The notes under the pieces were generated by a model. The model was not told where the DNA came from. It saw nothing but the letters and a program-made list of their open reading frames with translations, and did not search any database. Below, piece by piece: positions 51,258 to 59,636 of a stretch of DNA of 64,000 nt. The position numbers and the translations under genes were made by a program. This DNA comes from Clavibacter sp. VKM Ac-2872 (lineage in GTDB: Bacteria; Actinomycetota; Actinomycetes; Actinomycetales; Microbacteriaceae), in contig NZ_JADKRR010000001.1 in NCBI RefSeq assembly GCF_015351105.1, positions 372,001-436,000 on the forward strand. Reading direction: 5' to 3'. Within the stretch, counting starts at the first letter, position 1, and the number at the start of each line of letters is the position of its first letter.

Positions 51258-53293
51258 TGGGCGAGGCGCCGGGCGGCGGCACCGGATCCGGTCGCGACGA
51301 CGACGACCCGTTCGCGGTCCGTCCCGCGACCGACGCCGACCGCGAGCGGCCCGCGCAGCCGCTCGCGCCCATCGGCTGGGGGCGCCCGGCCGGCCGTGAG
51401 CCCGTGCCCGCGGAGCAGGGCCCGTCCATGGCCGACGCTCCTGACGACGGCGTGGATCCCGCGCCCGTCGACCCGACGCCGCCCGCCGACGGCGACATCC
51501 TCGCGGGCATCGTGCCGCTCGACCCGACCGAGGACGACGCCCGCGTCGCCCCGCTCGACCAGGTGGATCCCGGCCCGGACGCCCAGGACCCCGAGGCCGA
51601 CGTCGACGCGCCGGCGCCCGAGCCCGGCATCGCGGCGGCCCCGGTCGACGCGGGCGACGTGGAGTTCGCCGGCGAGCCCGATCCCGGATACGTGCCCGCG
51701 CCCGCGGACGACGCGCCGGTCGAGGCGCTGACGGGCGACGTGCTGGCCGGCGAGGTGCTGGCCGGCGAGGTCGAGGCGGATCCCGCACCGACCGACGACG
51801 CGCCCGCCGAGCTCGTGCTCGAACCCGCCGACGACGCGCAGGAGCACGCGGCCACGCCGGTCGTGGTCTCGGACGCGCCGGTGGTCGACGCCGAGCTCGT
51901 CGAGGATGCCGCCGACGAGGTGGCGGAGCCCGACGACGCCGACGGATCCGTGCAGCTGACGCCGCTCCGCGACGAGCGGATGGACGAGGACGCGGGGGTC
52001 GTCGACGACCCCGCCGACCCCGCCGCGCGCGAGGCGGAGCCCGAGGCAACCGCCCGGGATGCGTCGAGCGATGCCGCGCACGACGACGAGGATGCGCCCC
52101 CTGCACCGCTCGCCCCCGCGGCCGCCGCGGCGCGCGCCGCCGCGATGGCCTGGGCATCGGGATCCGCCTCGGCGTCCGCCGCGCCCGGGCCGGATGCGGC
52201 GCCCGAGCCGGACACCGCGCCCGCGTCGCCGTCGGACGCCGACGCCGACGCCGCACCCGAGCACGACGCCGAGCCGCGGGACGAGGCCGCGCCGGCCGAC
52301 CCGGGAGCCGAGCCCGTCGCCGACCCGATCGCCCCCGTGCCGTCGGGCTACTCCGCCGCCGAGCCCACGGACGCCATCGACCTCCTCTTCGGCGACGTCG
52401 TGACGGATCCCGCCGAGGAGCCCCACGACGGTGCCGCCGCGGGTCCCGACGCCGACGCCCGACCCGACGCCCCCGAGGACGCCGACGACCGCACGCGCGT
52501 CCTGCCGGCCGTCGGTGCCGCCGCGGCCCCCGCGCCGCGCTCCGACCGCGACGCCCCCACCGCGTCCGTCCCGGCCGCCACCCCGCGCCCGCTGCCGGTC
52601 CCGCCGCCGTACGCGGCCCCGCCCGCGCCGCGCCCGCCCGGCCCGCGCGCCCCCGTCCTCGACACCGCGCGGATCCCCGCCCCGCCCGCCGCCGCGCCGC
52701 CCCGCGGACCCCGCGGCCCGCGTCGCACCGGCCTCTGGGTCGGCGGCGCGATCCTCCTGGTGCTGCTCCTCGTCGGCCTCTTCTACCTGGGCCAGCGGCT
52801 CGGAGCGGGCGCCGCACCCGACGCCGCCCCCGTCGCGACGGCGACGCCCGAGGCCACGCCGACCCCGTCCCCCACCCCCACCGATCCCGTCCAGGGCCCG
52901 GCCGCCGCGGGCACGCAGGCCTGGGACGCGCTGCTCGGCGGCGAGTGCATCGACCCGTACTCGACCCCGTGGAAGGAGGAGTTCACGGTCGTCGACTGCG
53001 GCTCCGAGCACCACGCGCAGATGGTCGCGCGCGTCGCCCTGCCGCAGACGGGCGACGCCTTCCCCGGCGAGGAGGCCGTGCGCGACTCCGCCGACGAGCT
53101 CTGCATCGCCGACACCGTGATCGACTACGCGGCGGCCCGCGCCTACTCCGACGTGCAGTACCAGTCGGCGTACCCGATCACGCAGGACGAGTGGACGGCG
53201 GGCGACCGCGATGTCTACTGCTTCGTCTCGCGTGCCGGCGGCGGCACGTTCACGGGCAGCATCGGCGTCCCGCAGCCGCCCGTCGTCCCCTAG
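51257..53293 (+). CDS. septum-formation-domain membrane protein with long acidic disordered region
   Basis: A 678-aa protein. Residues 1 to about 475 are low-complexity, very acidic and Ala/Pro-rich, with a doubled VLAGEVLAGEV stretch, so disordered and cytosolic. One helix follows (about 492-514, WVGGAILLVLLLVGLFYLGQ), then a Thr/Pro linker and an outer domain (about 550-670) of the septum-formation type: ECIDPY, TVVDCGSEHHAQMVARV, DELCIADT, DVYCFVSR, with four Cys likely in two disulfides. Start is the GTG that overlaps the pyrE stop. A link to cell division is known for the domain only. Confidence 0.75.
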   Translation: MGEAPGGGTGSGRDDDDPFAVRPATDADRERPAQPLAPIGWGRPAGREPVPAEQGPSMADAPDDGVDPAPVDPTPPADGDILAGIVPLDPTEDDARVAPLDQVDPGPDAQDPEADVDAPAPEPGIAAAPVDAGDVEFAGEPDPGYVPAPADDAPVEALTGDVLAGEVLAGEVEADPAPTDDAPAELVLEPADDAQEHAATPVVVSDAPVVDAELVEDAADEVAEPDDADGSVQLTPLRDERMDEDAGVVDDPADPAAREAEPEATARDASSDAAHDDEDAPPAPLAPAAAAARAAAMAWASGSASASAAPGPDAAPEPDTAPASPSDADADAAPEHDAEPRDEAAPADPGAEPVADPIAPVPSGYSAAEPTDAIDLLFGDVVTDPAEEPHDGAAAGPDADARPDAPEDADDRTRVLPAVGAAAAPAPRSDRDAPTASVPAATPRPLPVPPPYAAPPAPRPPGPRAPVLDTARIPAPPAAAPPRGPRGPRRTGLWVGGAILLVLLLVGLFYLGQRLGAGAAPDAAPVATATPEATPTPSPTPTDPVQGPAAAGTQAWDALLGGECIDPYSTPWKEEFTVVDCGSEHHAQMVARVALPQTGDAFPGEEAVRDSADELCIADTVIDYAAARAYSDVQYQSAYPITQDEWTAGDRDVYCFVSRAGGGTFTGSIGVPQPPVVP

Positions 53294-53356
53294 CCGCCGG
53301 CCGCCTGGGGATCCCGTCCCCGACGAGCCCCGCTCCCGCCCTACCCTCGACACCGC

Positions 53357-54664
53357 GTGCGCGTCATCGGCGCGCGGATCGAGGGCGGGGGACCGGTGAC
53401 CGCACGCGTCCGACCCCACGACCGCGCGTTCCTCCTCCTGTGGGGCGCGCAGGCCGTCTCCTCCCTCGGCGCGAGCGCGGCCTCGTTCGCGCTCACGCTG
53501 CAGGTCTTCGGCGAGACGGGCAGCGCGCTGGCGCTGTCGGCGCTCACGGTGGTGTCCACCGTGGCCTCCATCTACCTCGCCCCGCTCACGGGCTGGGCCG
53601 CGGATCGCCTGGGCCACCGCCGGGCCGCGCTCGCGAGCAACGCGGTCCTCGCCCTCGCGTCCGGCGGGATGGCCGTCGTGTCCGCCCTCGGCCCGGGGCG
53701 CCTGCTCGCCGTGGTCTACCCGCTGACCCTGGTGTCGGCCCTGGCGGCGTCGACCCTCGCGCTCACCCTCACGGCGAGCGTCCGCCGGATGCGCCGGGAG
53801 GCGGACCTCACGCGGATCAACGGCGTCACCTCGCTCCTGCAGGACGGGCCGACCCTGCTCGCGCCCGTGCTCGGCGCCGCCCTGTCGGCCGTCGTCGCGC
53901 CCGCCGCCGTGTTCGTCGTCGACGGGGTCACCTCGCTCGGCTGTGTCGCCGCTCTCCTCGTGGTGCGCTGGGACGCGCCGCCGGACCGCCGCATCGCGAA
54001 CCCGTTCCGCGGGGCCCGGGACGGCATCGCGTGGATCCTCCGCCACCCCGGGCTCCGCCGCCTGCAGGCCGGCTTCGCGGCCCTGAACCTCGCGAACGGG
54101 ATCGCCGCGTCCGCCACGACGGCGTACGTGCTGCTGCTCGGATCGGGCGGCATCGGCTCGGGCGCGAGCCTCGCGGCGTTCAGCGTCGCCGGTTCCGTCG
54201 GGCTCCTCGCCGGCGCCGCGTTCGTCGCGGCGCGCGGGGACCGGATCCCGCGGCTCGTCGCCATCGCCGGCGCCGCCGTCGTGCTCGGCCTGGTGGGTCG
54301 CGTGGCGCTGGGCGCGAGCGCGCTCCTCGCCGTCTGGATCCTCGCGGCCGTGGTCCGCAACGTCGCGCTCCAGGTGCAGGGCGCGCCCCTCACCGCCGTG
54401 TGGCAGGAGCGGATCCCGCCGGAGCGCCAGGGCGCGGTGCTCGGCGCGAAGAAGCTGCTCGGCCAGGGCTTCTACCCGCCGGCCGTGCTCCTCGGCGGGG
54501 CGCTCACGGTGGCGCTGCACCCGCTCGGGCAGGAGACCGCGCTCCGCATCGTGATCATCGCGGGCGGGCTGGGCGAGGCGCTCGTCGGCGTCGCGATGCT
54601 GCGCTCGCGCGGGATCCGGGCCCTGCTCGCCCCGGCCGCGACCGCCGACCGGGCGGCCCGCTGA
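53357..54664 (+). CDS. MFS transporter, 12-TM type
   Basis: A 435-aa exporter with about 12 helices, like the EntS/macrolide-efflux group. FLLLWGAQAVSSLGASAASFALTLQVF opens helix 1, GWAADRLGHRRAAL is motif A, and LQDGPTLLAPVLGAALS the helix 5 motif C. The start is uncertain: the GTG at 53357 is 9 nt after TACCCT (53342-53347), the leaderless spacing used elsewhere, while a GTG at 53396 has a GGGG-rich ribosome site. It converges on the HAD gene with no bases between the stops (TGATCA, 54662-54667). Confidence 0.87.
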   Translation: MRVIGARIEGGGPVTARVRPHDRAFLLLWGAQAVSSLGASAASFALTLQVFGETGSALALSALTVVSTVASIYLAPLTGWAADRLGHRRAALASNAVLALASGGMAVVSALGPGRLLAVVYPLTLVSALAASTLALTLTASVRRMRREADLTRINGVTSLLQDGPTLLAPVLGAALSAVVAPAAVFVVDGVTSLGCVAALLVVRWDAPPDRRIANPFRGARDGIAWILRHPGLRRLQAGFAALNLANGIAASATTAYVLLLGSGGIGSGASLAAFSVAGSVGLLAGAAFVAARGDRIPRLVAIAGAAVVLGLVGRVALGASALLAVWILAAVVRNVALQVQGAPLTAVWQERIPPERQGAVLGAKKLLGQGFYPPAVLLGGALTVALHPLGQETALRIVIIAGGLGEALVGVAMLRSRGIRALLAPAATADRAAR

Positions 54665-55462
54665 TCAGAGCTCGGACTCGACCGGCTCCGGGTCCAGCAG
54701 CTCGGTGACGCCCGACAGCACCTCGTCCGGCCGGAACGGGTAGCGCTCGATCTCCGCCCGGTCGCTGATCCCGGTGAGCACGAGCACCGTGTGCAGGCCC
54801 GCCTCGATGCCCGCGATGATGTCGGTGTCCATGCGGTCGCCGATCATGCCGGTGCTCTCGGAGTGCGCGCCGATCTTGTTGAGGGCCGAGCGGAACATCA
54901 TCGGGTTGGGCTTGCCGACGATGTACGGCTCCTTGCCCGTGGCCTTCGAGATGAGCGCGAGCACGGCGCCCGTCGCGGGCAGCACGCCCTCGGCGCTCGG
55001 GCCGGTCGCGTCGGGGTTCGTCGCGATGTAGCGCGCGCCGCCGTTGATGAGGCGGATCGCCCGCGTGATCGCCTCGAACGAGTAGTTGCGCGTCTCGCCG
55101 ATGACCACGAAGTCGGGCTTCGTGTCGGTCATGATGAAGCCCGCCTCGTGCAGGGCGGTGGTGAGGCCGGCCTCGCCGATGACGAACGCGGATCCGCCGG
55201 GCATCTGCTGCTCGAGGAACGCGGCGGTCGCGAGCGCGGAGGTCCAGATCGACTCCTCGGGCACGTGCAGGCCGGACGCGCGGAGCCGGGCCGAGAGATC
55301 GCGCGGCGTGAAGATGCTGTTGTTGGTGAGCACGAGGAAGGGCTTGCCCTGGTCCTGCCACTGCTGGATGAGGGCCGCCGCGCCGGGCAGGGCCTGGTTC
55401 TCGTGCACCAGCACGCCGTCCATGTCGGTGAGCCAGCAGTCCATCTCGTCGCGCGTCGCCAT
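54665..55462 (-). CDS. HAD-IIA family phosphatase (NagD-like)
   Basis: A 265-aa HAD hydrolase, subfamily IIA. Motif I LTDMDGVLVHENQ (about 11-23) with the nucleophile Asp, motif II LTNNSIF (about 44-50), GKPNPMMF with the Lys of motif III (about 183-190) and motif IV IGDRMDTDIIAG (about 206-217). NagD-type enzymes dephosphorylate nucleotides or sugar phosphates. The C2 cap lies between motifs II and III. Substrate open. Confidence 0.9.
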   Translation of the reverse strand: MATRDEMDCWLTDMDGVLVHENQALPGAAALIQQWQDQGKPFLVLTNNSIFTPRDLSARLRASGLHVPEESIWTSALATAAFLEQQMPGGSAFVIGEAGLTTALHEAGFIMTDTKPDFVVIGETRNYSFEAITRAIRLINGGARYIATNPDATGPSAEGVLPATGAVLALISKATGKEPYIVGKPNPMMFRSALNKIGAHSESTGMIGDRMDTDIIAGIEAGLHTVLVLTGISDRAEIERYPFRPDEVLSGVTELLDPEPVESEL

Positions 55463-55591
55463 GGGGTTCCCTCTCGTCGTGGCACGAGGCTACCGCCGGG
55501 GGATGCGCGGCGGCCGGGCCCGGGGAACGGCGTCACCCGATGTCCGCCGGGCGTCCGCCGCGGTGTCGGCCGACCCCCGTAGGGTCGGCGC

Positions 55592-56497
55592 ATGCACGCA
55601 CTGCCTCCCGGATCCCTGCGCCTCCTCCACCTCAGCGACACCCACCTCCTCCGCGACGGCGGCCTGCACCAGGGGGTCGTCGACACGGGCGCCGCCCTCG
55701 AGCGCGTCCTCGTCGAGGCCGACCGCGTCCCGCACGTGCGGCTCCTCGTCGGCTCGGGCGACCTGTCGGAGGACGGCACCCCCGAGTCCTACGCGCTCCT
55801 GCGCGAGCGGCTCGTGCCGTGGACGTCGTCGCGCGGCGCCGCGCTGGTGCTCACGCCCGGCAACCACGACGTGCGCTCGGCCTTCCGGCTCGTGCTCGGA
55901 GACGGGCACGGCGCTCCCGGCACCGACGACGGGCGCGATCCCGCGGCCGTGCCGCCCATCGACGGCGTCACCATCGTGGACGGCTGGCGCATCGTCACCC
56001 TCGACACCTCCGTGCCCGGCAAGGGCTACGGCGCCCTCCGCGAGCAGCAGCTCGACGGCCTGCGCGAGCTGCTCGCCACCCCGGCTGAGCGCGGCACGGT
56101 GCTCGTGCTGCACCACCCGCCGGTGCCCGCGCCCACGACGCTGCACGAGTCCCTCGCGCTGCAGGGGCCGGAGCGGCTGGCGGAGATCGTCCGCGGCAGC
56201 GACGTGCGGGTGATCCTCTCGGGCCACTACCACCACCACATCGTGGGATCGCTCGCGGGCGTTCCCGTGCTGGTCGCGCCGGGCGTCGCGAACGAGACGG
56301 ATGTGGCGGCCGACCCCGGCACGGAGCGCATCGTGCGCGGATCCGGGTTCCTCGTGGTCGACGTGCGGCCGGACGGCGGCGTCACCTCGGTCGTCGTGCG
56401 GGCGCACGCGGAGGGCGACGGCGACGAGGTCGCGGTGCTCGACGCGGAGCTGGTGCGGCGGATCGCCGCGGAGTCGGGCGCTCCCACCGCCCCGTGA
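55592..56497 (+). CDS. metallophosphoesterase (CpdA/GpdQ-like phosphodiesterase)
   Basis: A 301-aa class III cyclic-nucleotide phosphodiesterase-like enzyme. All metal-binding motifs are present: LSDTHLL (about 15-21), GSGDLSEDG (about 53-61), PGNHDVRS (about 90-97), LVLHHPPVP (about 172-180) and SGHYHHH (about 210-216). It could cleave cAMP, as CpdA does, or glycerophosphodiesters. TAGGGT lies 6 nt before the ATG. Confidence 0.9.
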   Translation: MHALPPGSLRLLHLSDTHLLRDGGLHQGVVDTGAALERVLVEADRVPHVRLLVGSGDLSEDGTPESYALLRERLVPWTSSRGAALVLTPGNHDVRSAFRLVLGDGHGAPGTDDGRDPAAVPPIDGVTIVDGWRIVTLDTSVPGKGYGALREQQLDGLRELLATPAERGTVLVLHHPPVPAPTTLHESLALQGPERLAEIVRGSDVRVILSGHYHHHIVGSLAGVPVLVAPGVANETDVAADPGTERIVRGSGFLVVDVRPDGGVTSVVVRAHAEGDGDEVAVLDAELVRRIAAESGAPTAP

Positions 56498-56511
56498 CGT
56501 CCCGGGCATGA

Positions 56512-56545
56512 GGAGAGGCGGCGACCCGTGGGTCGCCGCCTCTCC
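56512..56545. terminator. strong bidirectional hairpin
   Basis: A perfect 16-bp stem, GGAGAGGCGGCGACCC and GGGTCGCCGCCTCTCC, with a 2-nt top (GT), between the convergent phosphodiesterase and CsbD genes. It is the strongest hairpin in the window. Confidence 0.85.
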
Positions 56546-56564
56546 TGGCGCTGCTGGTCCGGCT

Positions 56565-56735
56565 CTACTTGAAGACGTCCTTGACGTCCTCGCCGGCCTT
56601 CTTGGCGGACGCCGCGGCCTGGTCCTTCTGGCCCTCGGCCTTGAGGCTCTCGTCGCCCTTGTGGTCGCCGAGCGCCTCCTTGGCCTTGCCCGCGATGTCC
56701 TGAGCAGCGTTCTTGATCTTGTCGTCGAGACCCAT
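56565..56735 (-). CDS. CsbD-family general stress protein
   Basis: A 56-aa charged, helical protein of the CsbD type: MGLDDKIKNAAQDIAGKAKE at the start, GDESLKAEGQKDQAAASAKKAGED through the middle, and KDVFK at the end. In Bacillus CsbD is induced by general stress; its action is unknown. The ATG at 56735 has GAGGAG 4 nt upstream. The base use is more balanced (Lys/Asp/Glu-rich). Confidence 0.9.
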   Translation of the reverse strand: MGLDDKIKNAAQDIAGKAKEALGDHKGDESLKAEGQKDQAAASAKKAGEDVKDVFK

Positions 56736-56921
56736 GATCTCCTCCTCACTGAGGCCACCGGGTGCGGCCCACGATGTGGACTGTAGGACCGACGGCTCCT
56801 GAGCGCCTGACAGACGGCGGATGCGTGTCCACTGAGCGAAATGCGCGGGCCCCTGGATCCCGATCCCGGTTCGGGCAAGGGCCTTCCGCCGGGCCCCGCG
56901 CCGCCCCTAGGCTCCCTGACC

Positions 56922-57341
56922 GTGATCCTCTTCGGGCTGCTCCCCCTCCTCGTGGCCGTGTGCGCGCTCGTCGACCTCATCACGCGTCCCGACGACCAGG
57001 TCAAGCACCTGCCGAAGCTCGTCTGGATCCTGCTCATCGTCTTCCTGCCCCTCATCGGCAGCATCGTCTGGTTCTGCGTCGGGCACGACTGGGAGCCGCG
57101 GCGCGAGCCCGTCGGCCCGCCGGACCGGAGCGCGGCCTACGAGCGGGCGGCAGCCGCGGTCGACCTGCGCGTGCGGAGCACCGAGCAGCAGCTCGCCGAC
57201 CTCGAGGAGGAGGAGCGGCACTACGCGGCGGTCGCCCGCATGAAGCAGCTCCAGGCCGAGCAGGCGGTGCAGGCCGCTCGTGCCGCCGGGCCGGCGCGGG
57301 CGCCCCGGGCCATCGAGCCGGGCTCCTCTCCCGAGCGGTAG
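56922..57341 (+). CDS. PLDc_N-domain membrane protein
   Basis: A 139-aa protein with two helices (about 1-22, VILFGLLPLLVAVCALVDLI, and 37-58, WILLIVFLPLIGSIVWFCVG) that form a phospholipase-D-N-terminal-type (PLDc_N) membrane module, as found alone in many actinobacteria. A soluble coiled-coil tail follows (RSTEQQLADLEEEERHYAAVARMKQLQAEQAVQ). The GTG at 56922 lies 8 nt after TAGGCT; a longer frame to an ATG at 56841 is less likely. No PLD catalytic domain is present. Confidence 0.82.
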   Translation: MILFGLLPLLVAVCALVDLITRPDDQVKHLPKLVWILLIVFLPLIGSIVWFCVGHDWEPRREPVGPPDRSAAYERAAAAVDLRVRSTEQQLADLEEEERHYAAVARMKQLQAEQAVQAARAAGPARAPRAIEPGSSPER

Positions 57342-57428
57342 TCCCTCCCCAGGTCGTGCGCCGCCGGCCGTTCCCTCGGCGGGCCGCCGCCGGTCGCCGC
57401 GGTCGGGGGCGGATGGGAGCATGGCCCC

Positions 57429-59618
57429 ATGCCCGACACCGCGACGCCACCCTCCTCCGCTGCGTCCTCCGCCGCTCCGACCTCCGACCTCCGGTCCGCC
57501 GCCCGCGAGCACCTGTCCCGGCTCGTCGGCGTCGCGGGCGCCGACTTCCACGACGGGCAGTTCGAGGCCATCGAGGCGCTCGTGCAGGATCGCTCGCGCG
57601 CCCTCGTCGTGCAGCGCACCGGATGGGGCAAGTCGGCCGTCTACTTCGTCGCGACGCTGCTCCTCCGGCAGCAGGGGCTCGGCCCCACGCTGCTCGTCTC
57701 GCCGCTCCTCGCGCTCATGCGCGACCAGGTCGCCGCGGCCCGTCGCGCCGGCGTGCGCGCGGTCGCCATGAACTCGAGCAACGCCCACGAGTGGGACGAC
57801 CTCCTGCGCGCGCTCGACGCCGACGAGGTCGACCTCCTGCTCGTGTCGCCCGAGCGCCTCAACAACCCGCGCTTCCGCGACGAGCAGCTGCCCGCGCTCC
57901 GCGCCCGGCTCGGCCTCCTCGTCGTCGACGAGGCGCACTGCATCTCCGACTGGGGCCACGACTTCCGGCCGGACTACCGGCGCCTGCGCGACCTCATCTC
58001 CTCCGTCGACGAGCGCGTGCCCGTGCTCGCCACCACCGCCACCGCGAACTCGCGCGTGGTGGCCGACGTGGAGGAGCAGCTGAGCGTCGGATCCGCGGGC
58101 GCGGGCGTCGTCGAGACGGAGCGCGTTCCCGTGGTCACCATCCGCGGGCCGCTCGCCCGGCGCTCGCTGCGGCTGGGCGTGCTGCGACTGGAGAACAGCC
58201 GCGATCGGCTCGGCTGGCTGCTCAGCCACCTCGACGAGCTGCCCGGCAGCGGCATCATCTACGCGCTCACGGTCTCCGCCGCGCAGGACACCGCGCGGCT
58301 GCTGCGCGACGCCGGCCACGCGGTCAAGGCGTACACGGGGCGCGACGATCCGGCCGACCGCGAGCAGGCGGAGGGCGAGCTGCAGCGCAACGAGGTCAAG
58401 GCGCTCGTCGCCACGAGCGCGCTCGGCATGGGCTTCGACAAGCCCGACCTCGGCTTCGTCGTGCACCTCGGGGCGCCGTCGTCGCCCGTCTCCTACTACC
58501 AGCAGGTCGGCCGTGCCGGGCGCGGGTCCGCCGACGCGGACGTGCTGCTCCTGCCCGGCCGCGAGGATCCCGACATCTGGCAGTACTTCGCCACCGCCTC
58601 CATGCCGGACGAGCAGCAGGCGGCCGCCGTCATCCGGGCGCTCGGCGAGAGCGACCGGCCGCTGTCGGTGCCGGCGCTCGAGTCGCGGGTCTCGCTCTCG
58701 CGCAGCCGGCTCGACCTCCTGCTCAAGGTGCTCGACGTCGACGGCGCCGTGCGGCGGGACACCTCGGGCTGGTCGGCCACGGGCGTCCCGTGGGTCTACG
58801 ACCGCGCCAGGTACGAGCAGGTCGCGGCGGCGCGCGTGCGCGAGCAGCAGGCGATGCTCGACTACGAGACCACGCTCGGCTGCCGGATGGAGTTCCTCCA
58901 GCGCCAGCTCGACGACGACACCGCGGCTCCCTGCGGGCGCTGCGACCGGTGCGCCGGCGCGTGGTACCCGGCGTCCTTGGACCAGCACGCGTCCGCCACG
59001 GCGTCGCAGGCGCTCGACAGGGTCGGGCTGCCCATCGAGCCGCGGCTGCGCTGGCCCACGGGCGCGTCCAGCGTCGGCGTGCCGCTCAGCGGGGCGATCG
59101 CGGCGGGCGAGCAGGTGGACGAAGGCCGCGCCCTCGCCCGCCTCACCGACCTCGGTTGGGGCGGGCGCCTCCGCACGGTCTTCGCGGCCGGCGCGGAGGA
59201 CGCGCCCGTCGACGACGCGCTCGTCGCGGCCTGCGTGCGGGTGCTCGCCGAGTGGGGCTGGGCGGAGCGGCCGCGTGCCGTCGTGCACGTGCCGTCCGCG
59301 AGCCGGCCGCAGCTCGTCGGGAGCCTCGCGCAGCGCATCGCCGAGGTCGGGCGGCTGCCGTTCCTCGGGTCGCTCGACCTCGTGGATCCGGGGGCGCCCG
59401 GCGCCGCGCGCGGCAACAGCGTCTACCGGCTGGGGCGCGTCCACCCGCGGTTCCAGGTGCCTGCGCATCTCGTGGACGACCTCGCGGCGGATCCGCGTCC
59501 GGTGCTCCTCGTGGACGACCTCGTCGACACCCGGTGGACGCTCACCGTCGCCGGCCGCCTGCTGCGGAAGGCCGGCGCCACCCGTGTGCTGCCGTTCGCG
59601 CTCGCGCAGCAGGGGTAG
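57429..59618 (+). CDS. RecQ-type helicase fused to a phosphoribosyltransferase-like domain
   Basis: A 729-aa ATP-dependent 3'-5' DNA helicase of the RecQ group. Motif I TGWGKSA (about 64-70), motif Ia SPLLALMRDQ, DEAH as DEAHCISDWGHDFRPDYRRL (about 167-186, including the RecQ aromatic-rich loop), motif III ATTATAN, and motif VI QQVGRAGR (about 358-365). CGRCDRC (about 502-508) with an earlier Cys gives the zinc site. The HRDC domain is absent; instead the last ~200 residues resemble a phosphoribosyltransferase with a PRPP loop at VLLVDDLVDTRWTLT (about 692-706). Confidence 0.88.
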   Translation: MPDTATPPSSAASSAAPTSDLRSAAREHLSRLVGVAGADFHDGQFEAIEALVQDRSRALVVQRTGWGKSAVYFVATLLLRQQGLGPTLLVSPLLALMRDQVAAARRAGVRAVAMNSSNAHEWDDLLRALDADEVDLLLVSPERLNNPRFRDEQLPALRARLGLLVVDEAHCISDWGHDFRPDYRRLRDLISSVDERVPVLATTATANSRVVADVEEQLSVGSAGAGVVETERVPVVTIRGPLARRSLRLGVLRLENSRDRLGWLLSHLDELPGSGIIYALTVSAAQDTARLLRDAGHAVKAYTGRDDPADREQAEGELQRNEVKALVATSALGMGFDKPDLGFVVHLGAPSSPVSYYQQVGRAGRGSADADVLLLPGREDPDIWQYFATASMPDEQQAAAVIRALGESDRPLSVPALESRVSLSRSRLDLLLKVLDVDGAVRRDTSGWSATGVPWVYDRARYEQVAAARVREQQAMLDYETTLGCRMEFLQRQLDDDTAAPCGRCDRCAGAWYPASLDQHASATASQALDRVGLPIEPRLRWPTGASSVGVPLSGAIAAGEQVDEGRALARLTDLGWGGRLRTVFAAGAEDAPVDDALVAACVRVLAEWGWAERPRAVVHVPSASRPQLVGSLAQRIAEVGRLPFLGSLDLVDPGAPGAARGNSVYRLGRVHPRFQVPAHLVDDLAADPRPVLLVDDLVDTRWTLTVAGRLLRKAGATRVLPFALAQQG

Positions 59619-59636
59619 CGGCGCGGGGACGGCGGG

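Noticed and set aside
48546-52817. A 1423-codon minus-strand frame
   Set aside because: Only its last 184 codons are real (the ECF sigma factor). The rest is Arg/Gly/Pro shadow over the pyrE, dehydrogenase and septum-domain genes.
54662-54667. TGATCA as a regulatory palindrome
   Set aside because: It is simply the two stop codons of convergent genes standing back to back.
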